Source: CAYRJD01 sp965212125
GTDB lineage: Bacteria; Actinomycetota; Acidimicrobiia; Acidimicrobiales; Poriferisodalaceae
Assembly: GCA_965212125.1 (NCBI GenBank)
Contig: OZ243045.1
Coordinates: 1,798,001 to 1,862,000, forward strand
DNA length: 64,000 nt
Reading direction: 5' to 3'
The notes under the pieces: model-generated
What the model was told of the DNA's origin: nothing
The model's database searches: none
Seen by the model: the letters and a program-made list of their open reading frames with translations, nothing else
Translations under genes and position numbers: made by a program
In this document: positions 16,730 through 25,817 of the stretch, piece by piece
Numbering within the stretch: the first letter of the stretch is position 1
How the letters are laid out: each line of letters opens with the position of its first letter

Positions 16730-16805
16730 GGTCGGATAGCTCAGTTGGCAGAGCGCGCGCCTGAAAAGCGTGAGGTCACCGGATCGACGCCGGTTCCGAC
16801 CACCA
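16730..16805 (+). tRNA. tRNA-Phe (GAA)
   Basis: Acceptor GGTCGGA pairs with TCCGACC, followed by an encoded ACCA end. The anticodon loop CTGAAAA gives GAA. The T loop reads ATCGACG, so the nearly invariant T54 is A. The anticodon stem holds one G-T pair. It is in tandem with tRNA-Asp. Confidence 0.94.
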
Positions 16806-16852
16806 AGCGGCTGCGACATAGCCGACCAGCGGGTGCCGCGTAACCTGAAGGT

Positions 16853-17290
16853 GTGGCATCTGACAATGCGAGCGGCGATGTTCGCGACCATCTAGCGGCA
16901 CTAAATCCGCAGGTGCGACCGCTCGCTCGGAGCCTCCACAAGATCTTTGTTGACGCCGGTTGCGAGGCATACGTCAAAACCATTTATGTGGGCTATGACA
17001 TCGGCGGCGAAATGGTGGCGGCCGTCTACGGGCATTCCGATCGGCTGGAGATTGCGTTAGCGCTAGATGAAAATCGGGCGCATCCGCTGCTGGTTGACGC
17101 TTCGCATCTGACCTGGCGCACGCTGCCGGTGGCTGCCATCTTGCGGCAGAAGACCGAGATAGAAGACCTGCGCGAGCTGGTGGCCGAAGGGGTTGCGCGC
17201 ATTCAAGCTGGCACGCACGACGTGAATCGCGACAACGACTTTTTTGTTAAGTCGCGCAAGGCACGCCGCCGCACGGGGCGGGGCAGCTAA
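16853..17290 (+). CDS. DUF5655/DUF1801-like protein
   Basis: A 145-residue protein starting at GTG. It resembles the YdhG-type fold (DUF1801/DUF5655) with VRPLARSLHKIFVDAGCEAYVK, a GYDIGGEMVAAVYGHSDRLEIALAL core and a final Arg/Lys-rich tail RKARRRTGRGS. The family is of unknown biochemical function. It stands alone after the tRNA pair; the stop is the first unit of a tandem repeat. Confidence 0.7.
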   Translation: MASDNASGDVRDHLAALNPQVRPLARSLHKIFVDAGCEAYVKTIYVGYDIGGEMVAAVYGHSDRLEIALALDENRAHPLLVDASHLTWRTLPVAAILRQKTEIEDLRELVAEGVARIQAGTHDVNRDNDFFVKSRKARRRTGRGS

Positions 17291-17332
17291 CCGGGGCAGC
17301 TAACCAGGGCGGCTAGCCACGGCAGCTAGCCG
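17281..17332. repeat. Tandem repeat containing the stop codon
   Basis: Four imperfect 12-14 base units of GGGCAGCTAACC. The first unit encodes the last codons and TAA stop of the upstream gene, and the others repeat TAA or TAG in shifted frames. Confidence 0.75.
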
Positions 17333-17357
17333 GGGAGCACGCCTGCGGTTTGGCTCG

Positions 17358-18755
17358 CTACCTCGTTGCGCCGTCGGCGAGAGCTGCCGCCGCCACCGCA
17401 CTCGCAACCGCTGGCACCACCGACTTATCAAACGCGGTAGGAATAACGTTTTGAGCCATCAGCTCGTCGCTCGGCACCGAAGCCGCAATGGCCGTCGCGG
17501 CCGCCACCTTCATTGACTCGGTGATGTCGGTAGCGTTGGCGTCAAAGGCGCCACGAAAGATCCCCGGAAATGCGAGCACGTTGTTGATCTGATTGGGGTA
17601 GTCGCTGCGGCCGGTGGCGGTAACGGCGACGATGTCGGAAATCTCATCAGGCAAAATCTCCGGGTCGGGATTAGCCATCGCAAACACGATCGCCCGATCT
17701 GCCATTCCCTCCACGTCCTCGCGGCTAACCAAACCGGGCCCGCTCACGCCCATAAACACATCGGCTCCCGCCATGGCGTCGCTCACGGTTCCGCTCAGAT
17801 TTTCGGAGTTGGTGTTTTCAGCTAGCCACTGTTTGGATTCGTTCAGACCTTTGCGCTGCTTGGAAATGATGCCGCCACGATCGCACACCATCAGGTCGCC
17901 GATTCCGCTGGCGAGCAAAATCTTGGCGATGGCAACGCCGGCCGCGCCGGCACCCAGGATCACGCCGCGCATCGCCGCCAGGTCTTTTCCAACCAGCCGC
18001 CCGGCATTGTTCAGCGCAGCCAGCGCAACCACTGCGGTGCCGTGCTGATCGTCGTGAAAAACCGGAATGTCCAGCGCCTCGCGCAGCGCCGCCTCCACCT
18101 CAAACGCACCGGGAGCGGCTATGTCTTCCAGGTTTATGCCGCCGAACGTGGGCGCAATGCGGATGACGGTCTCGACTATTTCCTGCGGCGAGGACACATC
18201 CAGACACATCGGGAAAGCATCCACACCGGCGAACTCCTTGAACAGAAGCGCCTTGCCTTCCATGACCGGCAAGGCGGCCAGCGGCCCGATGTCGCCAAGG
18301 CCCAGCACGGCGGTGCCGTCGCTGACGATGGCGACGGTGTTGTTTCTGATGGTTAGCTCGTATGCCTTGGCGGGATCTTCGGCGATGGCTAGACAGATGC
18401 GTGCCACGCCGGGGGTGTATGCCATTGAGAGGTCGTCGGCGTTGCGCAGCGGGATGCGGCTAATCGTTTCAAGCTTGCCGCGGTCGTGCAGGGCGAAGGT
18501 GCGGTCAACGGCCGACATCACCGTTACGTGCGGTAGGTCGCCGATGGCATCGCAAATGGAGACGACGTGCTCTTCGCTGGTTGCGTCAACGACAACTTCT
18601 TGCAACACCGATGAGTCGATTATTTCAAAACCGGAGAGCGACACGATGTTGCCGCCCACGTCACCGATTGCTGTGCAAAGCCGTCCCAGCGTGCCGGGCA
18701 CGTGGTCTAGGCGGACTTCAATAACGGCCGAAAAGGCAGCTGTAGGTCGCGACAT
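17358..18755 (-). CDS. NAD(P)-dependent malic enzyme with N-terminal ACT domain
   Basis: Malic enzyme decarboxylates malate to pyruvate. Residues 1-75 form an ACT-like regulatory domain (VRLDHVPGTLGRLCTAIGDVGGN). The catalytic part starts with LSMAYTPGVA (catalytic Tyr), continues with EGKALLFKEFAGVDAFP (catalytic Lys) and the metal-binding NLEDIAAPGAFEVE and HDDQHGTA, and has the dinucleotide motif GAGAAGVAIAKIL and the second motif VSGPGLV. The 465-residue length fits the short bacterial type. The ACT domain suggests amino-acid or other small-molecule control. It is the last gene of the minus-strand run after pyrE, 20 bases away. Coenzyme preference is not decided by the sequence as I read it. 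Confidence 0.93.
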   Translation of the reverse strand: MSRPTAAFSAVIEVRLDHVPGTLGRLCTAIGDVGGNIVSLSGFEIIDSSVLQEVVVDATSEEHVVSICDAIGDLPHVTVMSAVDRTFALHDRGKLETISRIPLRNADDLSMAYTPGVARICLAIAEDPAKAYELTIRNNTVAIVSDGTAVLGLGDIGPLAALPVMEGKALLFKEFAGVDAFPMCLDVSSPQEIVETVIRIAPTFGGINLEDIAAPGAFEVEAALREALDIPVFHDDQHGTAVVALAALNNAGRLVGKDLAAMRGVILGAGAAGVAIAKILLASGIGDLMVCDRGGIISKQRKGLNESKQWLAENTNSENLSGTVSDAMAGADVFMGVSGPGLVSREDVEGMADRAIVFAMANPDPEILPDEISDIVAVTATGRSDYPNQINNVLAFPGIFRGAFDANATDITESMKVAAATAIAASVPSDELMAQNVIPTAFDKSVVPAVASAVAAAALADGATR

Positions 18756-18775
18756 ATTGGCTCCTTACTTATTAC

Positions 18776-19339
18776 TTAGGTCTCGTAATCAAAGCCGAGT
18801 TCAAGGGCGGTAACTAGTGGCTGGAACGCTATTGCCTGCGCGGCGGCAAGGTCCGCGCCAGTGCCTCCCCTGTCGACTACGGGCATTATTAGTTGCGGAT
18901 GGGCGCCGGCGGATTTGACGGCATCCGCGGCGGCCAGGGCTGAGGTTCCACGCGTGGCTACATCTTCGGTTACGACGACTCGGTCGCCTGGTTGGAGCCC
19001 GCCCGCGATGCGCCCTTTGATGCCGTGCTCTTTGGCTTCGTCGCGCACGCTAAACGATCGCAGCTCTATGCCACGGGTTGCCGCTATCGCCGCTATGCCG
19101 AATGCGACCGGGTCGGAGCCCATCGTGAGGCCGCCGATGGCATCAAACGGCCCGGCTGGGTGGTTGGTGATGATGTCAAGCGCAAGCTCGGCGATCAGCA
19201 CTATTCCGGCGGGGTGGGTGGCGGTTTGTTTGGCATCAATAAACCAGTTGCTGGTGCGGCCCGATTTCAGCGTGAAGCTGCCGGTTTTTATGGAGTGGAT
19301 TTGGAGGTGCTGTATTAGCTGCGCTTTTGGGTCGGACAT
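18776..19339 (-). CDS. pyrE: Orotate phosphoribosyltransferase
   Basis: PyrE joins orotate and PRPP to form OMP in pyrimidine synthesis. The 187-residue protein has the PRPP-binding motif VVTEDVATRGTSALAAADA, the flexible loop region VRDEAKEHGIKGRIAG and the N-terminal GSFTLKSGRTSNWFID expected for the family. It is placed downstream of purM in a purine cluster, separated by about 45 bases holding a short tandem repeat. Confidence 0.95.
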   Translation of the reverse strand: MSDPKAQLIQHLQIHSIKTGSFTLKSGRTSNWFIDAKQTATHPAGIVLIAELALDIITNHPAGPFDAIGGLTMGSDPVAFGIAAIAATRGIELRSFSVRDEAKEHGIKGRIAGGLQPGDRVVVTEDVATRGTSALAAADAVKSAGAHPQLIMPVVDRGGTGADLAAAQAIAFQPLVTALELGFDYET

Positions 19340-19355
19340 TATGCGGTTGCTGGTC

Positions 19356-19388
19356 GGGCTTTATGCGGGCTTTATGTGAGCTTTATGC
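19356..19388. repeat. Three 11-base repeats at the purM stop
   Basis: Three consecutive units of GGGCTTTATGC. On the minus strand each contains TAA, and the unit nearest purM supplies its stop codon. Confidence 0.75.
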
Positions 19389-20525
19389 GGCGTCACGCAG
19401 ATGGACTTGGCCGGTGCCGGCGACGATTTCACCCACCACCCAGGCGTTGTGTCCGTGGCTTTGCGCTATGTCTATGGCTTGGGATGCGGCTTCGGTGGCG
19501 GGGCTCGCAGCCGGGGCATCGCCTGGCACGGCGACCAGCATTCCGATTCCAAGATTAAACACCGCCTCCATCTCGGCTGGAGCCACCGGACCGGCCTTGG
19601 CAATCTCGTCAAAAATTCGCGGACACGGCCAAGAGCCACGCCTGACGATGGCGTCGGCCTGCGGGCTGAGCACACGTGCCAGATTGGCGGCCAATCCGCC
19701 GCCGGTTATGTGTGCGGCGGCGAGCGCTCCACACTTCTGGAACATGTCGTGCACGGCAAGCGCGTAGACGGCCGACGGTGCTAGTAACTGCTCGCCCAAC
19801 GATTGATCGGCACCGGGCCAGGCCGGTTCGTGTAGCTGCTCTGCTGACTTCAAGGACGGGTCGGCTAGCAGCGCTCGCCGCGCCAGGCTGAAGCCGTTGC
19901 AGCGCAGGCCGGGTGATTCCAGTCCGATCAGCACGGCAGGCTCGGCGGTCAATGGCTTGGGGAGGCGTGATCGCTCAGCGACACCCACCGCAAACCCGCA
20001 CACGTCAAGTGCGTCCGGCGCCATTTCGTCGGGATGCTCGGCAATCTCGCCGCCGGTTAGAGCGCAGCGCGCCAGCTGGCAGCCGTGCGCCATGCCGCTT
20101 ACCAGCTGGGTGACTACCTCTACGTCAACGCTGCCCATTGTGATCTGATCTTGAAAAAACAGCGGCTCGGCGCCCAGCGTTGCCAGGTCGTCAACGCACA
20201 TTGCGACCACGTCAATGCCGATGGTGTCGAAACGCTGGAGCGCCGCGGCGATCATGGGTTTGGTGCCGGCTCCGTCGTTGGCGGCGACAAGCACTGGTTC
20301 GTCGTAGCCGGTTGGCAAGGCTGTGACGGAAGCGAAAGCGCCGATGTCGCCTAGTACCTCCGGTCGGTAGGTGCTGCGAGCTAGCGGGCTGAGTGCTGCT
20401 ACCGCGGCGTCGGCCGCGGAGACGTCCACGCCGGCTTGCGCGTAGGTGAGGGGCTGCGTTGCGTTGCTCGCTCCGGGCGATGCGTTGCGGACGCTGCGCT
20501 TAGTAGTCGGCTTAGTACTCGACAT
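19383..20525 (-). CDS. purM: Phosphoribosylformylglycinamidine cyclo-ligase (AIR synthetase)
   Basis: PurM closes the imidazole ring of the purine precursor using ATP. From the ATG at 20525 (MSSTKP) it has 380 residues. The family features are TYAQAGVDVSAAD, VLVAANDGAGTKPMIA with the DGxGTK nucleotide motif, DDLATLGAEPLFFQD, ALTGGEIAEHPD and HITGGGLAANLARVL. The start lies inside the end of purF (14-base overlap), so the two are translationally coupled. The open frame extends upstream through purF but that part is a shadow. Confidence 0.95.
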   Translation of the reverse strand: MSSTKPTTKRSVRNASPGASNATQPLTYAQAGVDVSAADAAVAALSPLARSTYRPEVLGDIGAFASVTALPTGYDEPVLVAANDGAGTKPMIAAALQRFDTIGIDVVAMCVDDLATLGAEPLFFQDQITMGSVDVEVVTQLVSGMAHGCQLARCALTGGEIAEHPDEMAPDALDVCGFAVGVAERSRLPKPLTAEPAVLIGLESPGLRCNGFSLARRALLADPSLKSAEQLHEPAWPGADQSLGEQLLAPSAVYALAVHDMFQKCGALAAAHITGGGLAANLARVLSPQADAIVRRGSWPCPRIFDEIAKAGPVAPAEMEAVFNLGIGMLVAVPGDAPAASPATEAASQAIDIAQSHGHNAWVVGEIVAGTGQVHLRDAA

Positions 20526-22254
20526 AGCCCACGCCGCTGCCCGCGCCGATCTCGGTTTTGGATTTGTCTGCGGTAAAGATGGGCGCCACCGGGGCGGGCG
20601 CTGCGTCGGGCGCGGCCAGGCCGGACTCAGGCTCGGCAAGGTCACGCAAGCGCAGTTCGGCGGTTTGCTCTGTGGCATCTGTGTCATGCGCGCCATCCCT
20701 GTCACGCGTGTCTGCCGTGGCACCGGCAATGTCGTCAACCGGCACCGGATAATCGCCGGTCAAACAAGCCGTGCAAAAGCCGCTGGCGTCCTTGGCCTCG
20801 CCCGGCTCTCCGCCGATGGAGTCAAGCAGCTGCTCAATCGACAAATACTCCAGCGAGTCGGCTCCGACAAAATCACGAGCCTGCTCCAGGCTGTGGTTAG
20901 CCGCCAGCAACTCGGCGCGAGAACCCGTGTCCATCCCGTAATAACAAGGCCAGCGGTAAGGCGGCGAAGAAATTCGCAGATGCACTTCGGCTGCGCCAGC
21001 CGCACGCAACATTTCAACGATGGCGCGGGTGGTGGTTCCGCGCACGATGGAATCATCAACCACCACCAACCGGCGGCCAGCTACGTTGCCGCGGATTGGG
21101 TTCAGCTTGGTGCGCACGCCGTGTGTACGCATACGTTGGTTGGGGGCGATAAACGTGCGGCCGATGTAGCGGTTCTTTACCAGCCCGTCGCGGTAGGGGA
21201 TGCCTGAGGCGCGTGAAAAACCTTGGGCGGCTGGGATGCCAGACTCGGGCACCGGAATAACGCAATCGGCATCAACGGCTGACGTGTTGGCTAGGTGCTC
21301 GCCCATTCGCTGACGAGCGGAATGAATATTTTGGCCACGCAAGACGGTGTCGGGGCGTGAAAAATAAATGAACTCAAACGCGCAGAGCGCGGGCTTTGTG
21401 GCCGGGAACGGCCGAAGGGAAGTGCAGCCCGTTTCTGAAATAACCACCATCTCGCCTGGCTCTACTTCACGCACAAACTCCGCGCCGACGGTGTCAAGCG
21501 CAGGGTTTTCGGAGGCCAGCACCCAGCCGTTGTCAAGCCTGCCCAGGCACAGCGGCCAGAAGCCTTGCGGGTCGCGCACGCCGATGAGCGATTCTCGGCC
21601 CATGACCACAAACGAAAAGCCGCCCTGCAACGTGGGAAGCACGTGAGTTAAGGCTTCAATCAGGTCGCCGTCGGGGGCGGTTGGATCGTCGGTGGTGGCA
21701 GCATCCGGATCGGCGGGCAGGATTTCTCGCAGGCGTTTCGCCAGCAGCTCCGCCACCAGGTCGCTGTCGCTGGTGATGGTTCCTTCCAGCATTGAGTTGG
21801 CGGCGGCCAGCTGAGCGATGTTGGTCAGATTGCCGTTGTGCCCGATCGCCAGCTCGACGTTGCCAACGCTGCGATGAAACGGTTGGGCGGCCTGCCAAGA
21901 GCTGCCGCCAGCGGTGGAGTAGCGGGTGTGGCCGATGGCGATGTGGCCCTGCAAACCGCCCAGGGTGCGATCGTCAAAAACGCCCGACACCAAGCCCATG
22001 TTTTTGACCGCCGTGATTCCCTCGCCGTCAGATACCGCTATGCCGGCCGACTCCTGACCACGGTGTTGAAGGGCGTACAGGCCCAGGTAGGTGAGGTGCG
22101 CCACCGGCGAGCCGGGTGCGTACACGCCGAACACGCCGCAGGCTTCACGTGGTTTGACTAGCTCAACGGATGCGGTTGGCGGCATTGGTTCTGGCGGTAT
22201 TGGTTCTGGCAGTGCTGGTTCTGGCGGCGCTGGTTGCGGGGGTGCCGCAGTCAT
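20512..22254 (-). CDS. purF: Amidophosphoribosyltransferase
   Basis: PurF makes phosphoribosylamine from PRPP and glutamine, the first committed purine step. The glutaminase nucleophile is Cys39 in REACGVFGVYAP; the 38 residues before it form a Pro/Glu-rich propeptide built from short repeats (PPEP, LPEP). The PRPP loop is VVVDDSIVRGTT. Four cysteines match the B. subtilis-type iron-sulfur ligands: in ALCAFE, WPCYYGMD and FCTACLTG. A roughly 60-residue acidic tail follows the last of these. Its ATG overlaps the purL stop as ATGA. Confidence 0.95.
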   Translation of the reverse strand: MTAAPPQPAPPEPALPEPIPPEPMPPTASVELVKPREACGVFGVYAPGSPVAHLTYLGLYALQHRGQESAGIAVSDGEGITAVKNMGLVSGVFDDRTLGGLQGHIAIGHTRYSTAGGSSWQAAQPFHRSVGNVELAIGHNGNLTNIAQLAAANSMLEGTITSDSDLVAELLAKRLREILPADPDAATTDDPTAPDGDLIEALTHVLPTLQGGFSFVVMGRESLIGVRDPQGFWPLCLGRLDNGWVLASENPALDTVGAEFVREVEPGEMVVISETGCTSLRPFPATKPALCAFEFIYFSRPDTVLRGQNIHSARQRMGEHLANTSAVDADCVIPVPESGIPAAQGFSRASGIPYRDGLVKNRYIGRTFIAPNQRMRTHGVRTKLNPIRGNVAGRRLVVVDDSIVRGTTTRAIVEMLRAAGAAEVHLRISSPPYRWPCYYGMDTGSRAELLAANHSLEQARDFVGADSLEYLSIEQLLDSIGGEPGEAKDASGFCTACLTGDYPVPVDDIAGATADTRDRDGAHDTDATEQTAELRLRDLAEPESGLAAPDAAPAPVAPIFTADKSKTEIGAGSGVGYVEY

Positions 22255-24653
22255 GACTCAAGCCTGGCAGAAAGATTGCCGTGCCAAGCGCTTAGCGCGG
22301 CACTGAGAGGCAGGTTGAGCTTCGGGTCGGGCTTCGGGTCGCTTTGCCTGCCGGCTACTTCAGGCGAGATTTGGATGCGATCGCCGCCTGCGCAGCCGAT
22401 CACTTGCGCTGCGGTTTGCATGTCGGCGGCGCGCGCTAGCAGGGCGTCTTTTGCCTGCGGCGGGACACACACCAACACTCGGCCGTGCGATTCATTAAAC
22501 AACGCTCGGACGGCCGCTTGCGGTGTGGGGTCGGCGCTGGCTGCAGCGCTGTCGGTGCTAGCGCTGTCAGCGTCAGGACTACCCAGCGGCGCGGTCGCTT
22601 CGCATCCAACCGACCCCATGCACGCCATCTCGGTCAGCGCCAAGGCAATGCCGCCCGCCGACACATCGTGGGCGCCGGAAACCATTGACTCACGCACCAG
22701 CTCAGCCACCAGCGATCCGACACGTTTTATAGCTGCAAGGTCCGGCTCGGCCAACGCACCACCCTTGTGGTTTTGACGATCCCAAGCCCACAGAGTGCCA
22801 CCCATCGGCACGCTGGCAGCGGCGGGCGGCCCGAGCAAAACGATCTCATGCCCGTTCACCAACGCAGACCCTGGAGGCGCAACCTGCAGGTCGGGGTGAA
22901 TGCCAAGCAGGCAGACCACTGGCGTGGGGGCTATGTCTATTTCGTTGGCCTCGTTGTAGAGGCTCACGTTGCCGCCCACCACCGGAGTTTCAAACACCTC
23001 ACAGGCTTCCGCCATGCCGTCGATTGATTGTGACAGCTGCCACATCACCTCTGGGTGCTCGGGGTTGCCGAAGTTGAGGCAGTTCACCAGCGCACGTGGC
23101 GTAGCGCCGACACACGCCAGATTGAGGACGGCTTCGGCCACCACCGCCGCCGTGCCCTGCTTGGGGTCGGTGTAACACCAGCGATGGTTGCCGTCGGTAG
23201 ATAACCCCAAACCGCGGCCGGTGTGCTGGTTGCTTGCGGGGTGGCGCAGCGCTAACAAAGTGGCGTCGGCGCCGGGTCCGACAACGGTGTTTAGAAAAAG
23301 CTGGTGGTCATACTGGCGATAGACGTAGGCGGCGCTAGCCAGCAAAGCCAGCACGTCTTCGTTCACAGAGTCGGGTGCGGTTTGGGTTGGGTCGGGTGCG
23401 AGCGAGCTGGCTAGTGCGGCATCGCTGAGCACATCTTGCGTGTGGCGTTGCGCCAGGTCGGCTGGCGGACACTGCGGTCGGTCATAGTTGGGAGCAGCAT
23501 CAGTCAAGGTGGAGGCAGGTATCTCTGCTAGCACGGTGCTCGCTTCGGTGCTGGTTTCGCCGCCGCCAGTTTCGCCAGTGCCAACTGTGTCGATAACACG
23601 CAACATTGCATCGCCGGTGACACGCCCAATAACGGCTGCGCTGACCTCCCACTTCTCACAAATCGCCAGAACTTGTGCCGCATTGTCTTGGCTCACGATC
23701 GCCAACATTCGCTCCTGCGATTCCGAAGTCATCACCTCAAAGGGCTGCATGTTTGGCTGGCGACGAGGCACCTTCGAAACATCTACCTCCATGCCGGCGC
23801 CGCCGCGAGCCGCCGTTTCGCTAGTAGCGCATGTCAATCCCGCGCCTCCCAGATCTTGCAGGCCACTCAACAACTCCGCATCAAGCATTTCCAAGCAAGC
23901 CTCGATCAGCCGCTTCTCTTCAAACGGATCGCCCACCTGAACGCTCGGCAGTTTTTTGGCGTCTTCGTCGGCATCGCCAAACCCTGCCGACGCCAAAACA
24001 CTGACTCCGCCGATGCCATCCCGACCGGTTGGGGCTCCTAACAAGATCGCCACATCGCCCGGATTTGAAGCCTGCCCCAACACGATCTTGTCGGCAGCCA
24101 ACACACCCAAGGCGGCAACATTTACAAGCGGATTATTTGAATACGTGTCGCACGCAACAAACTCACCACCCACAGTCGGGACGCCCACGCTGTTGCCGTA
24201 ACCAGATATTCCGCTAACAACGCCGTTGGCCAGCCAGCGGTTACGAGCGGTGGCGAAACTTCCAAACCGCAGGGCATCCATCACCGCTATTGGGCGAGCA
24301 CCCATCGTGAATATATCACGCAAAATCCCGCCGACGCCGGTTGCGGCTCCCTGATAAGGCTCAACGGCTGAAGGGTGATTATGACTTTCAATGCGAATGG
24401 CGATCGCTATGTTGTCGCCGACATCAATCACTCCGGCGTTCTCACCCGGACCCACCAGCACCCAAGGCGCTTCGGTCGGCAGGCGTGACAAGTGGCGTCT
24501 AGATGACTTATAAGAACAGTGCTCTGACCACATAACCGCATACATGGCTAGCTCTAGTGGGTTAGGTGCACGCCCCAGAAGATCACAAATTTCAGCGGAC
24601 TCATCGTCTGTCAAGCCCAACTCCTGGTGAAGCGGTCTACTTTCAGCGCTCAT
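22251..24653 (-). CDS. purL: Phosphoribosylformylglycinamidine synthase subunit PurL
   Basis: The large, ATP-binding subunit of FGAM synthase, working with PurQ (glutaminase) and PurS. At 800 residues it is the small Gram-positive-type PurL. It contains MWSEHCSYKSSRRHL, ESHNHPSAVEPYQGAATGVGGI, the GGVSVLASAGF loop, a duplicated cyclo-ligase-like half with GTAAVVAEAVLNLACVG and a final SHGRVLVCV strand. Two low-complexity Thr/Ser/Ala insertions near residues 355 and 695 are not part of the core. It is downstream of, but separated from, purQ by an opposite-strand gene. Confidence 0.95.
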   Translation of the reverse strand: MSAESRPLHQELGLTDDESAEICDLLGRAPNPLELAMYAVMWSEHCSYKSSRRHLSRLPTEAPWVLVGPGENAGVIDVGDNIAIAIRIESHNHPSAVEPYQGAATGVGGILRDIFTMGARPIAVMDALRFGSFATARNRWLANGVVSGISGYGNSVGVPTVGGEFVACDTYSNNPLVNVAALGVLAADKIVLGQASNPGDVAILLGAPTGRDGIGGVSVLASAGFGDADEDAKKLPSVQVGDPFEEKRLIEACLEMLDAELLSGLQDLGGAGLTCATSETAARGGAGMEVDVSKVPRRQPNMQPFEVMTSESQERMLAIVSQDNAAQVLAICEKWEVSAAVIGRVTGDAMLRVIDTVGTGETGGGETSTEASTVLAEIPASTLTDAAPNYDRPQCPPADLAQRHTQDVLSDAALASSLAPDPTQTAPDSVNEDVLALLASAAYVYRQYDHQLFLNTVVGPGADATLLALRHPASNQHTGRGLGLSTDGNHRWCYTDPKQGTAAVVAEAVLNLACVGATPRALVNCLNFGNPEHPEVMWQLSQSIDGMAEACEVFETPVVGGNVSLYNEANEIDIAPTPVVCLLGIHPDLQVAPPGSALVNGHEIVLLGPPAAASVPMGGTLWAWDRQNHKGGALAEPDLAAIKRVGSLVAELVRESMVSGAHDVSAGGIALALTEMACMGSVGCEATAPLGSPDADSASTDSAAASADPTPQAAVRALFNESHGRVLVCVPPQAKDALLARAADMQTAAQVIGCAGGDRIQISPEVAGRQSDPKPDPKLNLPLSAALSAWHGNLSARLES

Positions 24654-24711
24654 ATGTCAACGCTCACAAAAAAGGGGCTATCTATTCTGGCATTTGTAGA
24701 ATGTTTTCGGG

Positions 24712-24739
24712 TTGACAAGCCGCGTTTATCTGGTAACGT
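24712..24739 (+). promoter_or_regulatory. Promoter for a leaderless small gene
   Basis: TTGACA at 24712-24717 and TAACGT at 24734-24739 are separated by 16 bases. The expected start of transcription falls at or one base before the ATG at 24747, and no ribosome-binding site is present, so the message is probably leaderless. Confidence 0.6.
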
Positions 24740-24746
24740 TACGCCC

Positions 24747-25115
24747 ATGGAAAATTCACCAAATAGTTCACGTGCAGAAGCGGCAGCGCAAAATAAAGCA
24801 ATAAAAGCGTATTTTGCTGCCAAAGAGCACAAGCCAACTACTCGTCGGTCGCCTGAAAGGCTTCGCACGCGGGTTTCAGCCATTGAGATGGAATTGAAGA
24901 GCGCCCCGGTCATTAAGCGCATTCAGCTAATGCAAGAAAAAGCGGACATAACGGCCCTGTTGTCGATGAAAACCGTTTCGGTTGACATGGCTGCGCTTGA
25001 GAATGGCTTTGTGCAACACGCAAAAGGCTTTTCAGATCGCAAGGGCATTACCGCTAGCACTTGGCGCAAGATGGGCGTACCGGGCGAACTGATTAAGCGC
25101 GCTGGCATTAACTAA
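24747..25115 (+). CDS. Small conserved actinobacterial protein, function unknown
   Basis: A 122-residue basic, helical protein. The C-terminal part FSDRKGITASTWRKMGVPGE followed by LIKRAGI is a pattern I associate with a widespread unnamed actinobacterial family; preceding segments (SPERLRTRVSAIEMEL and IKRIQLMQEKADI) look like paired helices. It has no membrane segment. It is the only plus-strand gene inside the purine cluster: it starts divergent from purL and ends overlapping the purQ stop by four bases. Function is unknown. Confidence 0.82.
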   Translation: MENSPNSSRAEAAAQNKAIKAYFAAKEHKPTTRRSPERLRTRVSAIEMELKSAPVIKRIQLMQEKADITALLSMKTVSVDMAALENGFVQHAKGFSDRKGITASTWRKMGVPGELIKRAGIN

Positions 25116-25789
25116 CTAGCCGCCTTCAAAAGCCCACCAAACAACCGATTGCCGTCTTCGGTGCCGAGGAGCGCCGAAGATGCGCGCTCCGGGTGCGGCA
25201 TTAGACCGACGACGTTGCCGGGCTTATTGCTAACGCCAGCGATGTCGTCAACTGAACCGTTGGGGTTGCCCACGTAGGTGGCAAACACCTGCCCGGCCTC
25301 CCACATAGCGTCAAGCTGTTGGCGGTCGCAGGTGTAGTTCCCCTCAAAATGATTGATCGGTAGCTGGATCTGATCGCCGACTGCTAGCTCGCTTGCTAGC
25401 ACATTGTTTGTTGAAGCAACCCGCAGGACTTGGCTGCCGCACACAAACTTTTGTCCTTCGTTTTTGCGTAGGGCGCCGGGCAGCAGATTTGTTTCGGTGA
25501 GAATTTGGAAGCCGTTGCAAATTCCAATGACCGGTCCGCCAGCTTCGGCGAACTTTGTAATGGCGGCCATGATGGGTGAGAAGCGCGCTATCGCACCCGA
25601 ACGCAGGTAATCGCCGTGGGCAAATCCGCCGGGTATTACTACGGCATCCACTCCGCCGTTTGAGCCGAGATCGGTGCGTGCGTGCCAGAGGATTTCGGCG
25701 TTTGCGCCGAGCTGGCGTAAGGCGTGGGCGACATCTAGTTCGCAGTTAGTGCCGGGGAATTGCACTACACCTATTCGAGCTGTGCCCAC
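25112..25789 (-). CDS. purQ: Phosphoribosylformylglycinamidine synthase, glutaminase subunit PurQ
   Basis: PurQ supplies ammonia from glutamine to PurL. It has the class I glutaminase triad: Cys in VIGICNGFQIL, and His/Glu in GLMPHPERAS. The N-terminus IGVVQFPGTNCELD is typical. I chose the GTG at 25789 (225 residues, the usual size); a TTG at 25816 is possible. The frame stays open further upstream through purS, but that is not coding. It lies 28 bases after purS. Confidence 0.93.
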   Translation of the reverse strand: MGTARIGVVQFPGTNCELDVAHALRQLGANAEILWHARTDLGSNGGVDAVVIPGGFAHGDYLRSGAIARFSPIMAAITKFAEAGGPVIGICNGFQILTETNLLPGALRKNEGQKFVCGSQVLRVASTNNVLASELAVGDQIQLPINHFEGNYTCDRQQLDAMWEAGQVFATYVGNPNGSVDDIAGVSNKPGNVVGLMPHPERASSALLGTEDGNRLFGGLLKAAS

Positions 25790-25817
25790 GCGGGCTGTGC
25801 CGGTTTGGGCGGGCAAG

